Shown in pieces: positions 17,034 to 26,074 of a stretch of DNA of 64,000 nt. The stretch covers positions 1-64,000 of the forward strand of contig JAUIBW010000024.1 of assembly GCA_030427585.1 (NCBI GenBank). Reading direction: 5' to 3'. Numbering within the stretch: position 1 is the stretch's first letter; each line of letters begins with the position of its first letter. The stretch is from Bacteroidia bacterium (GTDB taxonomy: Bacteria; Bacteroidota; Bacteroidia; Flavobacteriales; Flavobacteriaceae). A model generated the notes under the pieces. It saw nothing but the letters and a program-made list of their open reading frames with translations. It was not told the origin of the DNA and did no database searches. The translations under genes and the position numbers were made by a program.

Positions 17034-19421
17034 TTAGTTTTTGTTTGTTAAATAGTATCTTAGTTTTACATAGAAAGCACGCCCTGGTTGTTGTATTTCA
17101 AAATTATCGTATACTCTCTCATCTGTTACATTTCTTGCCTGTACAGAGATGTTATAAGTCCCCTTTTTAAAAGAATATCCTAGCTGTACGTTATGTGACA
17201 ATTGTTCTGGTATAATATCTCTCTCGTTTGGGTCTCCTTCTACAAAAGAGGTTAGTGGATAATCATGTACATAGTATGAACCCCAGGAGAATGTTATCTG
17301 ATCGTTGGTAGAAAATATATCTTTTAAATTACATCCTATTCTGGCATTACCGAATAGATAAGGAATATTAGCTATTCGTTGATTTTTTAGAAAATCAACA
17401 CCAGAATTCTCTCCTACATTACGATCAATAATATTTTGATAGGTTGCATTAAGATCCAGAAATAAAATATCATTATATAATGTTCTAATTTCGCCTTCTA
17501 CTCCTGTACTTCTCGCTGCTGCAGTATTATAAAACCTGGAAAAAATCCCTTCGGATCGAATTGCAACAAAATTCTCTGATTCTCTAAGGAAAATATTAGT
17601 ATCAAAACGCAATTTGAACTTATTAATATTTGTATTTAAAAGAACTCCAAGATTTGCATTATAGCTCTCTTCTGGTAATAACTCTGGATTTGATTTCAAC
17701 AAAAAACCGTCTCCAAATACTTCATAACCATCAGGAATCCTGAATGTTTTCTCAAACGAACCTTTTATCTGAACGTGATCTGAAAATTTATAGGTCGATG
17801 CAAATCCATACCCTAATTCTTCGAATGTATTTTCAATCTTTGTAAAACGATCTGATTCTACTGTTGTAAATGAATCTTCAATAATACCTTCTGAGTTCAA
17901 CAAATACCCTTTAGCGAATAGTGTGGTATTCCAGGTAGCATCAAACAACCCTAAATCATAGGATACACCAAATATATTTTTGTTTATAATATGAGGATCA
18001 TTAAAGGGTATTCTTCCTATTCTGGCAGGATCTTCTCCTTTTCTTTTAATGTAATTCTTGGTGTAATTAATAGTAAACTTACTCCAGTCATTGATCTTAT
18101 AGCTTCCAAAAGCATTAATTAAATGGGTATTATCCTTAAACTCAAATAAAGTTTTACTAAATTCAAGTTCTCCTAAGTTTTGATCTCCTCTTTCAATAAA
18201 ATTACCAAACCAATCATATTTTCGGGCAGAAGTATCTACTACTTTATCATTATTCTGGCCAATAGAAGCATATAGTTTTACTTTAAATTTTTCCTTAAGT
18301 AGATTTGCTTTTTCAAAAGTGACAGCAGCTTTAATTACATCATTCTCTGTAAAAACTTCACCAAATGGATTCTGAGGATCAATAGGATGTTGAATTTCAT
18401 TTTTATTAGCCGATGCGGTAATACCAACCAGTAATTTATCTGCAAAGTTTTTATCAATAAAACCAGTTTCAACTCTGATCATTTGAGAATTATATGCATC
18501 ATGAAACCGTCTTACATTATCACGCCTGATCCCTGTATCATTACCCAGTTCATCCCTTATTTCAATACCGTCTATCTTATAGTCATTATCTGAATAATTA
18601 TAAAAAGAAGAAACTTTTACAGCAAATCCTTTTTTACCATAATATTGCCCATTTATCGTAGCACGATGTGTATTAAAAGATCCTATATCATAAGATACAT
18701 CGAGGAAATCATTTTTGCGTTGGTTTGTAATAATATTTACGGCGCCTCCCAAAGCATCTGCTCCTAAATATATAGGAACAACACCTTTATAAACTTCGGC
18801 CCTCTCTACCAAAGTTGCCGGAAAATTATTTAGTGACAATGAGCTTCCGAAATTTTCTAAAGGAATACCATCGATAAAAAATTTGACTTGTTTACCAGAT
18901 AAGCCGTTTAATGAAAAGTCAAAACCAGAGCCTAAACCTCCTCTTTGTCTTACATTTACACCCGGAATGGTCATTAAAATCGAGTTGACATCTACACTTA
19001 CATTTTTAAGCCCTTTAGTTTGTACCACTTCGACTTCGAATGCCTTTTCTCTTGTATTTTGAGCATTAGATTTTGCTTTTACTATTACATCACTTAATTC
19101 CTTAATATCTTCTTGCAAAACAATCGTTAAAGATGTAGTTTTTGAATTACTTACTACTATTTTCTTGATATATTTTTTAAAACCTACAAAGCTAGCTTGT
19201 AAAGTATACGATCCCGAAGGTATTTCTAAGTTGAATTTACCATCAAAATCACTTACCGTTCCTTTATTTTGAAGTTCTAAAATCTGTATAGATGTTTCGG
19301 GAATCGGATTAGAATTCTGATCCATAACCATACCTGTTACCCTACCCTGAGCGTTACAGACCATTACGTATAAAAACAGAAAAAAAAGAGTACTGTTTTT
19401 TCTTAAAATAACCACTGACAT
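17034..19421 (-). CDS. TonB-dependent siderophore receptor
   Basis: A 795-residue outer-membrane receptor. A signal peptide ends near NAQ (residue 24). A carboxypeptidase-like regulatory domain (about 25-110, GRVTGMVMDQNSNPIPETSI) precedes the plug (about 120-235, including VNSILMTIPGVNVRQRGG and AEVYKGVVPIYLGADALGG) and a 22-strand barrel ending in the terminal aromatic strand FYVKLRYYLTNKN. It would import the ferric form of the siderophore made by the operon at 20646-32638. It is first in a three-gene operon whose promoter shares a conserved module with the biosynthesis operon. Confidence 0.9.
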   Translation of the reverse strand: MSVVILRKNSTLFFLFLYVMVCNAQGRVTGMVMDQNSNPIPETSIQILELQNKGTVSDFDGKFNLEIPSGSYTLQASFVGFKKYIKKIVVSNSKTTSLTIVLQEDIKELSDVIVKAKSNAQNTREKAFEVEVVQTKGLKNVSVDVNSILMTIPGVNVRQRGGLGSGFDFSLNGLSGKQVKFFIDGIPLENFGSSLSLNNFPATLVERAEVYKGVVPIYLGADALGGAVNIITNQRKNDFLDVSYDIGSFNTHRATINGQYYGKKGFAVKVSSFYNYSDNDYKIDGIEIRDELGNDTGIRRDNVRRFHDAYNSQMIRVETGFIDKNFADKLLVGITASANKNEIQHPIDPQNPFGEVFTENDVIKAAVTFEKANLLKEKFKVKLYASIGQNNDKVVDTSARKYDWFGNFIERGDQNLGELEFSKTLFEFKDNTHLINAFGSYKINDWSKFTINYTKNYIKRKGEDPARIGRIPFNDPHIINKNIFGVSYDLGLFDATWNTTLFAKGYLLNSEGIIEDSFTTVESDRFTKIENTFEELGYGFASTYKFSDHVQIKGSFEKTFRIPDGYEVFGDGFLLKSNPELLPEESYNANLGVLLNTNINKFKLRFDTNIFLRESENFVAIRSEGIFSRFYNTAAARSTGVEGEIRTLYNDILFLDLNATYQNIIDRNVGENSGVDFLKNQRIANIPYLFGNARIGCNLKDIFSTNDQITFSWGSYYVHDYPLTSFVEGDPNERDIIPEQLSHNVQLGYSFKKGTYNISVQARNVTDERVYDNFEIQQPGRAFYVKLRYYLTNKN

Positions 19422-19469
19422 TACAATTTTTTTTAAACAATTTAGTTTAGACTTTATATTATTATTTAT

Positions 19470-19549
19470 ATTTGATCTAAATAAATTTAATTACAAAATT
19501 AGCATCTAGGGGAAAGAGAAAAATGACGCATTATGGATAAAAAAAGACG
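19470..19549 (-). promoter_or_regulatory. Promoter/operator module of the receptor operon
   Basis: Reading plus-strand bases, the module has four parts. An 18-bp box ATTTGATCTAAATAAATT (19470-19487) comes first. After 6 bp comes CAAAATTA (19494-19501), which on the minus strand is TAATTTTG, a match to the Bacteroidota -7 element. After 19 bp comes AAATGACG (19521). A second GACG (19546) follows 21 bp after the first. The biosynthesis operon carries the same module with identical internal spacing. The ATTTA-type box overlaps the expected transcription start (iron repressor?). The 21-bp repeat is typical of an AraC-family activator site and also covers the first codons of the regulator gene itself. 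Confidence 0.75.
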
Positions 19550-20546
19550 TAATAAATATTCGTCAAAAACAACAAACTCAAATCATCAAAACAAATGCAC
19601 ATTACATACTGTTACAGAACTAATTAACACCCAGGAACAATGTGGTATACTTACTAAAAAAATTAAATTCCTGCCTGAATACGGAAATGGCTATATAGAG
19701 TACAACCATTTTGATGGATTACATATAACAATTTTTGACGTATCCTTAAACAAGGATTTCGATATTCATGGGACATATGCGATAAATGCCCTAGAGCTTT
19801 CTTACCTAATTGATGGAGAACAAATCATTAAAATTGATGGGAAAAATTATGATTTGATTTATGAAAGTCAGGAAAGTTATCTTGTCTATATATCCCAAAC
19901 TTCAGGGTCTATTAAATATCATAAAAACAAATATTTTAAAGAGATTAAGATCAAAATGAGTTTGGATTTTATCAAAAAACATAAACTCGACTCAGAATAT
20001 GGAATTCGTGAAAAATATGAATTAGAAAAACAGGATAAAGAATTCACAAAACCTCTATGTACCAAAACTCAGGAAATACTTGCAGAACTATTAACCGATA
20101 CTCGACAAGGCTTATTAAAACGTCTATTCCTCGAATCAAAAGTGTTAGAATTACTATCCTTGCAATTAGATATACAAAAGAATGCTAAAACTGAAGTCTC
20201 AAATACTGATAACCTTATTAAAAAACTATATGAAGTTCAGTTTATTATAAGTTCTGATTTAACCGTTCAATATTCTATTCATGAATTAACCCGTATGGTT
20301 GGACTCAATGACTTTATACTTAAAAAAGAATTTAAACGCGTTTTTGGTACAACAATCTTTGAGTATGCTTTGAATTTGAGAATGACCAAAGCAAAAAAAC
20401 TATTACAACACGGGAAAAAACCGATATATGAGATTTCAGAATTAGTAGGGTATAAAAATTCTACACATTTTACAGCCGCTTTTAAAAAACTCGAAGGTAT
20501 TACGCCTAAAAAATATAGACAAAAAGGGCTGGAGTATATAAAATAG
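19533..20546 (+). CDS. AraC-family transcriptional regulator of the siderophore locus
   Basis: A 337-residue protein whose C-terminal ~100 residues form the double HTH of AraC/XylS: YSIHELTRMVGLNDFILKKE is the first helix pair, and ISELVGYKNSTHFTAAFKK with TPKKYR the second. The N-terminal ~220 residues are a ligand or partner domain like those of PchR/AlcR-type siderophore regulators. It is divergent from the receptor and convergent with the biosynthesis operon. The start at 19533 is the only Met near the N-terminus. It lies inside the shared operator, so autoregulation is likely. Ferric siderophore as effector is inferred from family practice. Confidence 0.85.
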   Translation: MDKKRRNKYSSKTTNSNHQNKCTLHTVTELINTQEQCGILTKKIKFLPEYGNGYIEYNHFDGLHITIFDVSLNKDFDIHGTYAINALELSYLIDGEQIIKIDGKNYDLIYESQESYLVYISQTSGSIKYHKNKYFKEIKIKMSLDFIKKHKLDSEYGIREKYELEKQDKEFTKPLCTKTQEILAELLTDTRQGLLKRLFLESKVLELLSLQLDIQKNAKTEVSNTDNLIKKLYEVQFIISSDLTVQYSIHELTRMVGLNDFILKKEFKRVFGTTIFEYALNLRMTKAKKLLQHGKKPIYEISELVGYKNSTHFTAAFKKLEGITPKKYRQKGLEYIK

Positions 20547-20592
20547 TCTTACATAAATATAATAATTCAATAAATGATATGCATGACATCAA

Positions 20593-20625
20593 AGACCAGA
20601 GTTTTATATTTAAACTTCCTGGTCT
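20593..20625. terminator. Hairpin between convergent genes
   Basis: An imperfect stem (AGACCAG at 20593-20599 with CTGGTCT at 20619-20625, extended inward by AGTTT/AAACT) lies between the AraC gene and the crotonase. T-rich DNA follows on the plus side. Confidence 0.6.
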
Positions 20626-20645
20626 AATTTTTCTATTCGATCCTA

Positions 20646-21474
20646 TTAGGTTTCTACTTTAGCTTTTCTGGATTGTGCATTTATCAGGATTTCCATTCTA
20701 CGAAGGTCAAACGTGTTGATCTTCATACATGCCTCTACCCATAAATCTGTAACTTTCAAAAGTTCTTCTTTTTCTAAAGGAAAAACGCTTTTCTTACATT
20801 GTATGTGATGGTATTCAAAATTGAAGTTCTCGGTTATTTTTTTAATAAAGAGGTTTAAGGATACTGGTGCTGCTCCTTTTTCGGCCAGCTCTTCAATTAA
20901 TCCTAAAGACTGTAAATATCTTGCTTTATAGATTCTTCCGCTTTTTATTATGGTATTGACATCTATTGTGTTTAATTTTCTATATAGCAAACTATAAGCT
21001 CCCATTCCTGGAAATAAATTAAATTTCTTTTCGGGTAAACAAAACTGTACTTTTTCTTCTGTAATTATAAAATCATGTGCCAATGCACACTCAAACCCGC
21101 CTCCATACGCATTTCCTTCTACTAAAGCCACACTTATTACAGGCAGACCAAAAGAAGTATAAATAGTATAAATAGCATCTATACATAAATGTGCATAAAT
21201 CGTTAGATTCCCTACATTTTCTGTTTTAATATTTTCTACAAAAAAAGGAAGGTCCCCTCCCATATTATAGATTCCGTCATGTTCTGAAGCCGAAACAATA
21301 AATTTAAGAGGGCGATCCGGGTGTGAAAAAGTACTCTTTTACCCAAATTGCAAACTCCTGAAATTCCCTAAGGCCATCCAGGCAAAAATTTGGCATTCCC
21401 GTATCTTTGATTTTCCAAAATAAAACTTCCTGTTTTTTGAAATATCTTATAGTAACACAATTAAATTGTCGCAT
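20646..21474 (-). pseudogene. RpfF-like crotonase (DSF-synthase type), one-base frameshift
   Basis: The intact-looking part (start codon 21263, 205 residues) is a crotonase of the RpfF type: YNMGGDLPFFV, GNAYGGGFECALAHDF, FCLPEKKFNLFPGMGAYS. The two Glu residues of GGGFE and LPE are exactly 20 apart, as are the catalytic Glu141/Glu161 of Xanthomonas RpfF. The missing N-terminus lies just upstream in another frame. It starts at the ATG at 21474 (MRQFNCVTIRYFKKQE) and runs to KEYF. Removing one T from the five-T run near 21326-21330 joins KEYF to SHPDRPLKFIVSASEHDGIYN and gives a 275-residue protein, close to the family length of about 290. So this is either a recent frameshift, a slippery-site product or a sequencing error. 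RpfF enzymes dehydrate 3-hydroxyacyl-ACP and release 2-enoic acids. Here the gene ends a siderophore operon, 4 bp after the membrane acyltransferase. Confidence 0.8.
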
Positions 21475-21478
21475 GATA

Positions 21479-22597
21479 TTAAGGCTTTTGTAGAGATATT
21501 GAATTTTTTGTGATAGTATTTTGTTTTTTTGTTTTCTTCGACCAAAATGGTTTATCCAACAGTAATTTTTGGATTCCCAGGGTTAGTATTAAATAAAAAA
21601 GGATCAAAATCAGAACTCCTGTAGTACCAAATTGCTGATATCCTAAAGCTCCCATTCCCCAACAGATAATTACCCATTGAATGATGTATATTGTAGTTAC
21701 CCGTTTACTACAGTAATATAGAAACTCAAAAACTCTATTTGATTGTATATAGGTAACCAGTATATGTGCTAACCACATTAGAACTAAATTGAATCCTGCC
21801 AAATACATAGTTCCTCCTGGCCCTAAATGAAAATAATCTCCGAAATGATACTCAAAATTGTAAAAACACAGTCCACCACCGGTTAGCATCAAAAGAATAC
21901 CAGCTATAAACATTCTCTTAAATATATGGGCATTACTTTTATTTTTCTCTTTATACCACATTCCGAAGAACATCCCAATGAGTATAAAAGAAAACCAGGG
22001 AAATACAGCAAAATACACATTCCACTTTGCTCCCCACATTAGATCCAGGATATAATCCACACCACCTATCCCCAATTGGAAACCGCGTACCTCCCTGGTT
22101 ACTACAGCTATTATAAATGCAATAATCAATGGTACATATTTATTTTTTGAAAGTTTATTTATAATTCCCATAAATAACAGAGAAACTCCGGCAAGTTGTA
22201 ATATATCACCTGTAAGCAACATATAGATCATGTTATCTAACGTAGCAGGAGCTGTCCAGCCATAGGCTTCTATAAAAGCATCTGGCATTGTTCCCATTAG
22301 AACAGGTAAAACAAATTTTAAAAAGTTCATGATATACGCTGCAGCCAGCATATATAATGCTCGTTTTGTAGATAATACTATGCTTTGATTTCTGGATAAG
22401 GTAAATGACACTCCCATTGCAATTAAGAACATCGGAGTTCCTTTTCCTATAAAATGAACTACTTCTCCCAGCCATGTATTTGATTGAGTAGGTATATCTC
22501 CATAAATCCATAAGGTATGTACTATAATCACCATCAATACACTTACCCCTCTTGCCAAATCAATGGCTAAAATTCTATTACTAGTATTATTTCTCAT
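21479..22597 (-). CDS. Polytopic membrane acyltransferase-like protein (DUF1624/HGSNAT or acyltransferase-3 type)
   Basis: A 372-residue protein with about ten transmembrane helices. The N-terminus (RILAIDLARGVSVLMVIIVH) is the pattern of heparan-glucosaminide N-acetyltransferase-like and acyltransferase-3 proteins, in which the Asp/Arg/His cluster matters for acyl transfer across the membrane. It lies between a fatty-acid-hydroxylase-like gene and the RpfF-like gene (7-bp and 4-bp gaps), so it most likely attaches or exchanges an acyl group on the siderophore. The substrate is inferred. Confidence 0.65.
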   Translation of the reverse strand: MRNNTSNRILAIDLARGVSVLMVIIVHTLWIYGDIPTQSNTWLGEVVHFIGKGTPMFLIAMGVSFTLSRNQSIVLSTKRALYMLAAAYIMNFLKFVLPVLMGTMPDAFIEAYGWTAPATLDNMIYMLLTGDILQLAGVSLLFMGIINKLSKNKYVPLIIAFIIAVVTREVRGFQLGIGGVDYILDLMWGAKWNVYFAVFPWFSFILIGMFFGMWYKEKNKSNAHIFKRMFIAGILLMLTGGGLCFYNFEYHFGDYFHLGPGGTMYLAGFNLVLMWLAHILVTYIQSNRVFEFLYYCSKRVTTIYIIQWVIICWGMGALGYQQFGTTGVLILILFYLILTLGIQKLLLDKPFWSKKTKKQNTITKNSISLQKP

Positions 22598-22603
22598 TTG
22601 TGT

Positions 22604-23542
22604 TTATGTTTGTGCTTCTTTTTGTGTTCGTTTTATTAATTCGTCCCTTATCCACGCCTCAGATCTGTAATCACTCGCCTTTTTACCTCCATCGATATGG
22701 TTCCAACCGGGATACATAATCAAATATTTTAATTTGTCTGATAATTTTGTTGCCGTCTTCATATCAACCCAAAGCTCTTTCCATAACAGTAATTGAATTT
22801 GCCATAAACTCTCGCTATTTATGCTATCTCCCATTAATCCATACACGGGTTTTTCATCGTCTAATTCTACTTGTAGGGTCCCAAAAACTTTATCCCAAAT
22901 AGAAAAAGTCTCTCCATAGTTTGTATCTAGGTATTTATGATTTTTGGCATGATGTACCCTATGCAAAGAAGGGGTTATGAAAATCCATTCTAACCATGGT
23001 TGTCTACCGACTAATTTTTCACTTACATGTTCATAAAGTCCATACAAATTTGCTATTAACTCGATGATAAAAATCATAAACGGGTCAAATCCTAATAGCG
23101 GAAGCCATAATATGGTATGTGGCATATGTAAAAAAATAAGAAATGATCCTCGTACAGCTACTGTTAACTTCATTTCTTCTGCGGTATGATGTACCCCATG
23201 AATACACCAAAAAAATCTAATTTTATGCCCTATAAAATGTAATACATAAAACATAAAATCATATAAAAGATAGGCCAGCACCCATATATACCATTCATAT
23301 CCTAAGGTAAATAAACGATATTCATATCCCCACATCATTATTCCTAAAATCACGATCTTACCCAAAAAAATGTATGGAATCGATTCTAGTATATAAGACA
23401 CTACATTTACTATACCCTCTTTATGGCTTTCTATTTTTCTGGTTATAAACAAAATAACCCATTCTATAACAACAAGAGTTATAATAACAATTCCAGAAAT
23501 ACCCTGAAACTTATCCAACCATATTTGAATTGTATCGTTCAT
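22604..23542 (-). CDS. Fatty acid hydroxylase / sterol desaturase family di-iron membrane protein
   Basis: A 312-residue membrane protein with the eight-His metal-binding pattern: HFIGH (near 122), HGVHH (near 137), and LHRVHHAKNHKYLDTNYGE (near 205). Four or more hydrophobic helices surround these motifs. The family hydroxylates or desaturates lipid chains. In a siderophore operon it could tailor a fatty-acyl tail or the diamine-derived unit. It is co-transcribed with the synthetase upstream and the acyltransferase-like gene downstream. Confidence 0.8.
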   Translation of the reverse strand: MNDTIQIWLDKFQGISGIVIITLVVIEWVILFITRKIESHKEGIVNVVSYILESIPYIFLGKIVILGIMMWGYEYRLFTLGYEWYIWVLAYLLYDFMFYVLHFIGHKIRFFWCIHGVHHTAEEMKLTVAVRGSFLIFLHMPHTILWLPLLGFDPFMIFIIELIANLYGLYEHVSEKLVGRQPWLEWIFITPSLHRVHHAKNHKYLDTNYGETFSIWDKVFGTLQVELDDEKPVYGLMGDSINSESLWQIQLLLWKELWVDMKTATKLSDKLKYLIMYPGWNHIDGGKKASDYRSEAWIRDELIKRTQKEAQT

Positions 23543-23578
23543 GATTTGTTAGAATAAATAGGTTAAACTGATCTTCTT

Positions 23579-25420
23579 TTATAAATTACTCATAGCCGGA
23601 ATCCTCACTTTATTATTTCGATATGCTGCAATAGGGTTTTTAAGAGTTCCTACTAATTGTAAACTCTCTATAGGATTTGCCAGATTTAGCATTTGTTTTG
23701 TATTATTAAGTTGTAATCTATTAAGGCAGCACCTGTCAAACTCTGGTGCAAAAAGGTCATATTTCTTGAATTGCCCTTCTAATTCAGGATGTCTTTGTTG
23801 ATATGTGGTAACGCAATCGGCAACCAACTCCCAGAATAGTGTTTCGGGATATTCACAATATTCTTCAATAATATCTCCCATAAACCTAAAAAAGCAATCA
23901 AACACATCTGTAAAAATTGAAAGTATTTTCATTTTATCAGAAGTTTCGGTATACAGGCGTCTTACTTCTTTTGGTAAGTTTAATTCAGCATTAAAAACGA
24001 TTACTTCTTCTGTAATATCTTTCATCAATACTTTTACTGGAGTATGATTTTCCATTACCATAATTAAATTTTCGCCGTGCGGCATAAAAACCAACTCATA
24101 CGCAAAGAAACAGTGTAATAAAGGGCTTAAATAACTTTGTAGATATTTCTTTAACCAAGTTGCAGTATCAAATGGAGAAGCTTGTATCAATTCTGCCAAT
24201 AACGAAGTATTATCATTATCTACATGCAAAAAAGCAGCCATGGTCATTACCTGCTGACCTTCTTTAACCTTAGACCCTGGAGCTTCTCTCCATAAAGCAG
24301 AAAGCATCTTGTTATGAGCATTTGTTTTGCCCAAAACCTCGTAATTAAGATTTTTATATCCAACAGTAGCAACTTCTCCCAACATGGTGAACCCAGTTTT
24401 TTTAAGGTATTTATCATCTTTAAGCAGCTCGGTTATCCAGGTAGTGATATGAGGTGTACTTTGCATATAATATGGAGAAAGACCACGCATAAATCCCATA
24501 TTTAAAATAGATAGTGCTGTTTTGGTATATAATTTATCAGGATTAGTTTTATTATATAATGTTCTTATGGATTGTTGTGCAGAATACTGATCTTCTCCTT
24601 TCCCCAGAAACACGAGATCCATATTTGCAATATCTGCTGCAAAAATGTGAATAATCTTATTATACCATTGCCAGGGGTGAACAGGTATAAAAACATAAGA
24701 TTCCATATCCAACCCTAGATCTTCTAATACATTATTAAATTTGGCGATAGTAGAAACTCCTATTTCTCGCCTCATTAGTGATTTATATTCAAACCCTTTT
24801 ACCGCAGTAAATGTAGCTTTATCCCGATGGCCTGCCAACCATATAATTTGAAACGAATTATCGGTTTCGGGAGCATATTTAATATAATCTTCGGCATCAA
24901 AACCTATTCGTCCATTATTAGCTACAAAACAAGGGTGCCCTTCGGTCATCGCATGTTCTATTACCTGAAAACTACATTGTACCAATTCTTTTGAGGAGCA
25001 TTTTTGGTTATGGTATTTATACGCTGCCCCAGATAAGGTACTGGTAATCTCTTCGAGGTAGGTAGGTAACATGTCATCAGAAATTCCTAAAGTATATCTA
25101 AATTCTAAAATAAAATGTAGGGCATCTACAGTAACCGGGTTTCCATTTTGTCTTTTTATAAGGCTGTTCTCATCAATATGCCAGTGATCAAGACTTCGTT
25201 TTTTGGCCTTAAACTCATAGGTAATTCCCGGTATATCTGAAACCAAAACAAAATGTCCCCAATATTTTTCCTGATACTGAGGTTTTGGTCGCAAAAGTAA
25301 TTCGTGTGTAAATTCGCTAATGGCTTTTTTAACAAGGTTTCGATTTACTTTTTTCCAAATATCGAGTCTTAGATGATCAAGATTAACTTCTGGTTGGGTT
25401 ACCATATCTGGCTTAGTCAT
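23579..25420 (-). CDS. NIS siderophore synthetase (IucA/IucC family), stand-alone copy
   Basis: A 613-residue ATP-dependent amide-forming synthetase. Family features are LPTYLEEITSTLSGAAYK (about 118-134), the ATP-site motif EGHPCFVANNGRIGF (about 160-174), the KTALSILNMGFMRGLSPYY segment, and MPHGENLIMVMENHTPVK in the C-terminal part. It condenses a hydroxamate amine with a carboxylate such as citrate or succinyl. It is strongly similar to the C-terminal 600 residues of the fused protein encoded upstream, so the two are paralogues. Its start overlaps the GNAT gene by 8 bases, so the two are co-translated. Citrate versus succinyl specificity cannot be decided by eye. Confidence 0.9.
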   Translation of the reverse strand: MTKPDMVTQPEVNLDHLRLDIWKKVNRNLVKKAISEFTHELLLRPKPQYQEKYWGHFVLVSDIPGITYEFKAKKRSLDHWHIDENSLIKRQNGNPVTVDALHFILEFRYTLGISDDMLPTYLEEITSTLSGAAYKYHNQKCSSKELVQCSFQVIEHAMTEGHPCFVANNGRIGFDAEDYIKYAPETDNSFQIIWLAGHRDKATFTAVKGFEYKSLMRREIGVSTIAKFNNVLEDLGLDMESYVFIPVHPWQWYNKIIHIFAADIANMDLVFLGKGEDQYSAQQSIRTLYNKTNPDKLYTKTALSILNMGFMRGLSPYYMQSTPHITTWITELLKDDKYLKKTGFTMLGEVATVGYKNLNYEVLGKTNAHNKMLSALWREAPGSKVKEGQQVMTMAAFLHVDNDNTSLLAELIQASPFDTATWLKKYLQSYLSPLLHCFFAYELVFMPHGENLIMVMENHTPVKVLMKDITEEVIVFNAELNLPKEVRRLYTETSDKMKILSIFTDVFDCFFRFMGDIIEEYCEYPETLFWELVADCVTTYQQRHPELEGQFKKYDLFAPEFDRCCLNRLQLNNTKQMLNLANPIESLQLVGTLKNPIAAYRNNKVRIPAMSNL

Positions 25421-26036
25421 TGATTTTATTTTTATATACTATATTTTTATTGTCTTCCCGCAAGAGTGCTTTCTTGTAATCGTTCTTATCACAAAAAGCT
25501 AATGCCGCCGTTTTATGAGGTAATTCAATTTCTTTATAATATTGAAATCCTGCTCGTTTATTGAGTACATGAATTTTTTCATTTCTCACATCTGGTTCTA
25601 CAACAATGCGATGGGTTTGAGGGTCACTAAACAGATATTCGAGAATTGTAGAAAATATATGCCAGGTAAAGTTTGGAATCTTTTTTTTGATGGGGCTAAC
25701 CAAAATATGCATCCCGCAATCTCCTTCCTGTACTTCATAATATGCTGAAATAGGATCTTTTACAGCAAGGTAACGTTCCATTAAAAAGATAGGTCGGTTA
25801 TTTAGTATACCTATGAAAGTGTCATGATGATCTGATTCGATTATTTCTTGATATGCAAGTCGTACTTCTTCTAAAGTATGCTCCTGCATACCCCAGTAAG
25901 TAGCATAAGACCTGGTAACCCAATCGTGGATAGTTTCTATATCTTTTTCTATATCCAAAAGACGTAAATGTATATCTCCGAGTCCTTTAATAGCCCTAGA
26001 AAAAACTGTGGCTGATATGGTTGCTGCGTTATTCAT
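25413..26036 (-). CDS. GNAT N-acyltransferase (IucB/RhbD-like), stand-alone copy
   Basis: A 207-residue GNAT enzyme of the siderophore-hydroxylamine acylating group. It has HDWVTRSYATYWGMQ near the N-terminus, ERYLAVKDPISAYYEVQEGDCGMHILV in the core, and HRIVVEPDVRNEKIHVLNKRAGF for acyl-CoA binding. It would acylate N-hydroxycadaverine (or a similar amine) to give the hydroxamate. It is a close paralogue of the first 190 residues of the fused protein next door. Confidence 0.85.
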   Translation of the reverse strand: MNNAATISATVFSRAIKGLGDIHLRLLDIEKDIETIHDWVTRSYATYWGMQEHTLEEVRLAYQEIIESDHHDTFIGILNNRPIFLMERYLAVKDPISAYYEVQEGDCGMHILVSPIKKKIPNFTWHIFSTILEYLFSDPQTHRIVVEPDVRNEKIHVLNKRAGFQYYKEIELPHKTAALAFCDKNDYKKALLREDNKNIVYKNKIND

Positions 26037-26074
26037 AAAAAAGGATTTTATACCATTTCAAAGTTAAATTGGTA

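Noticed and set aside
23805..24505. Plus-strand open frames within the NIS synthetase genes
   Set aside because: They run antisense to strongly conserved IucA/IucC motifs and have no family features.
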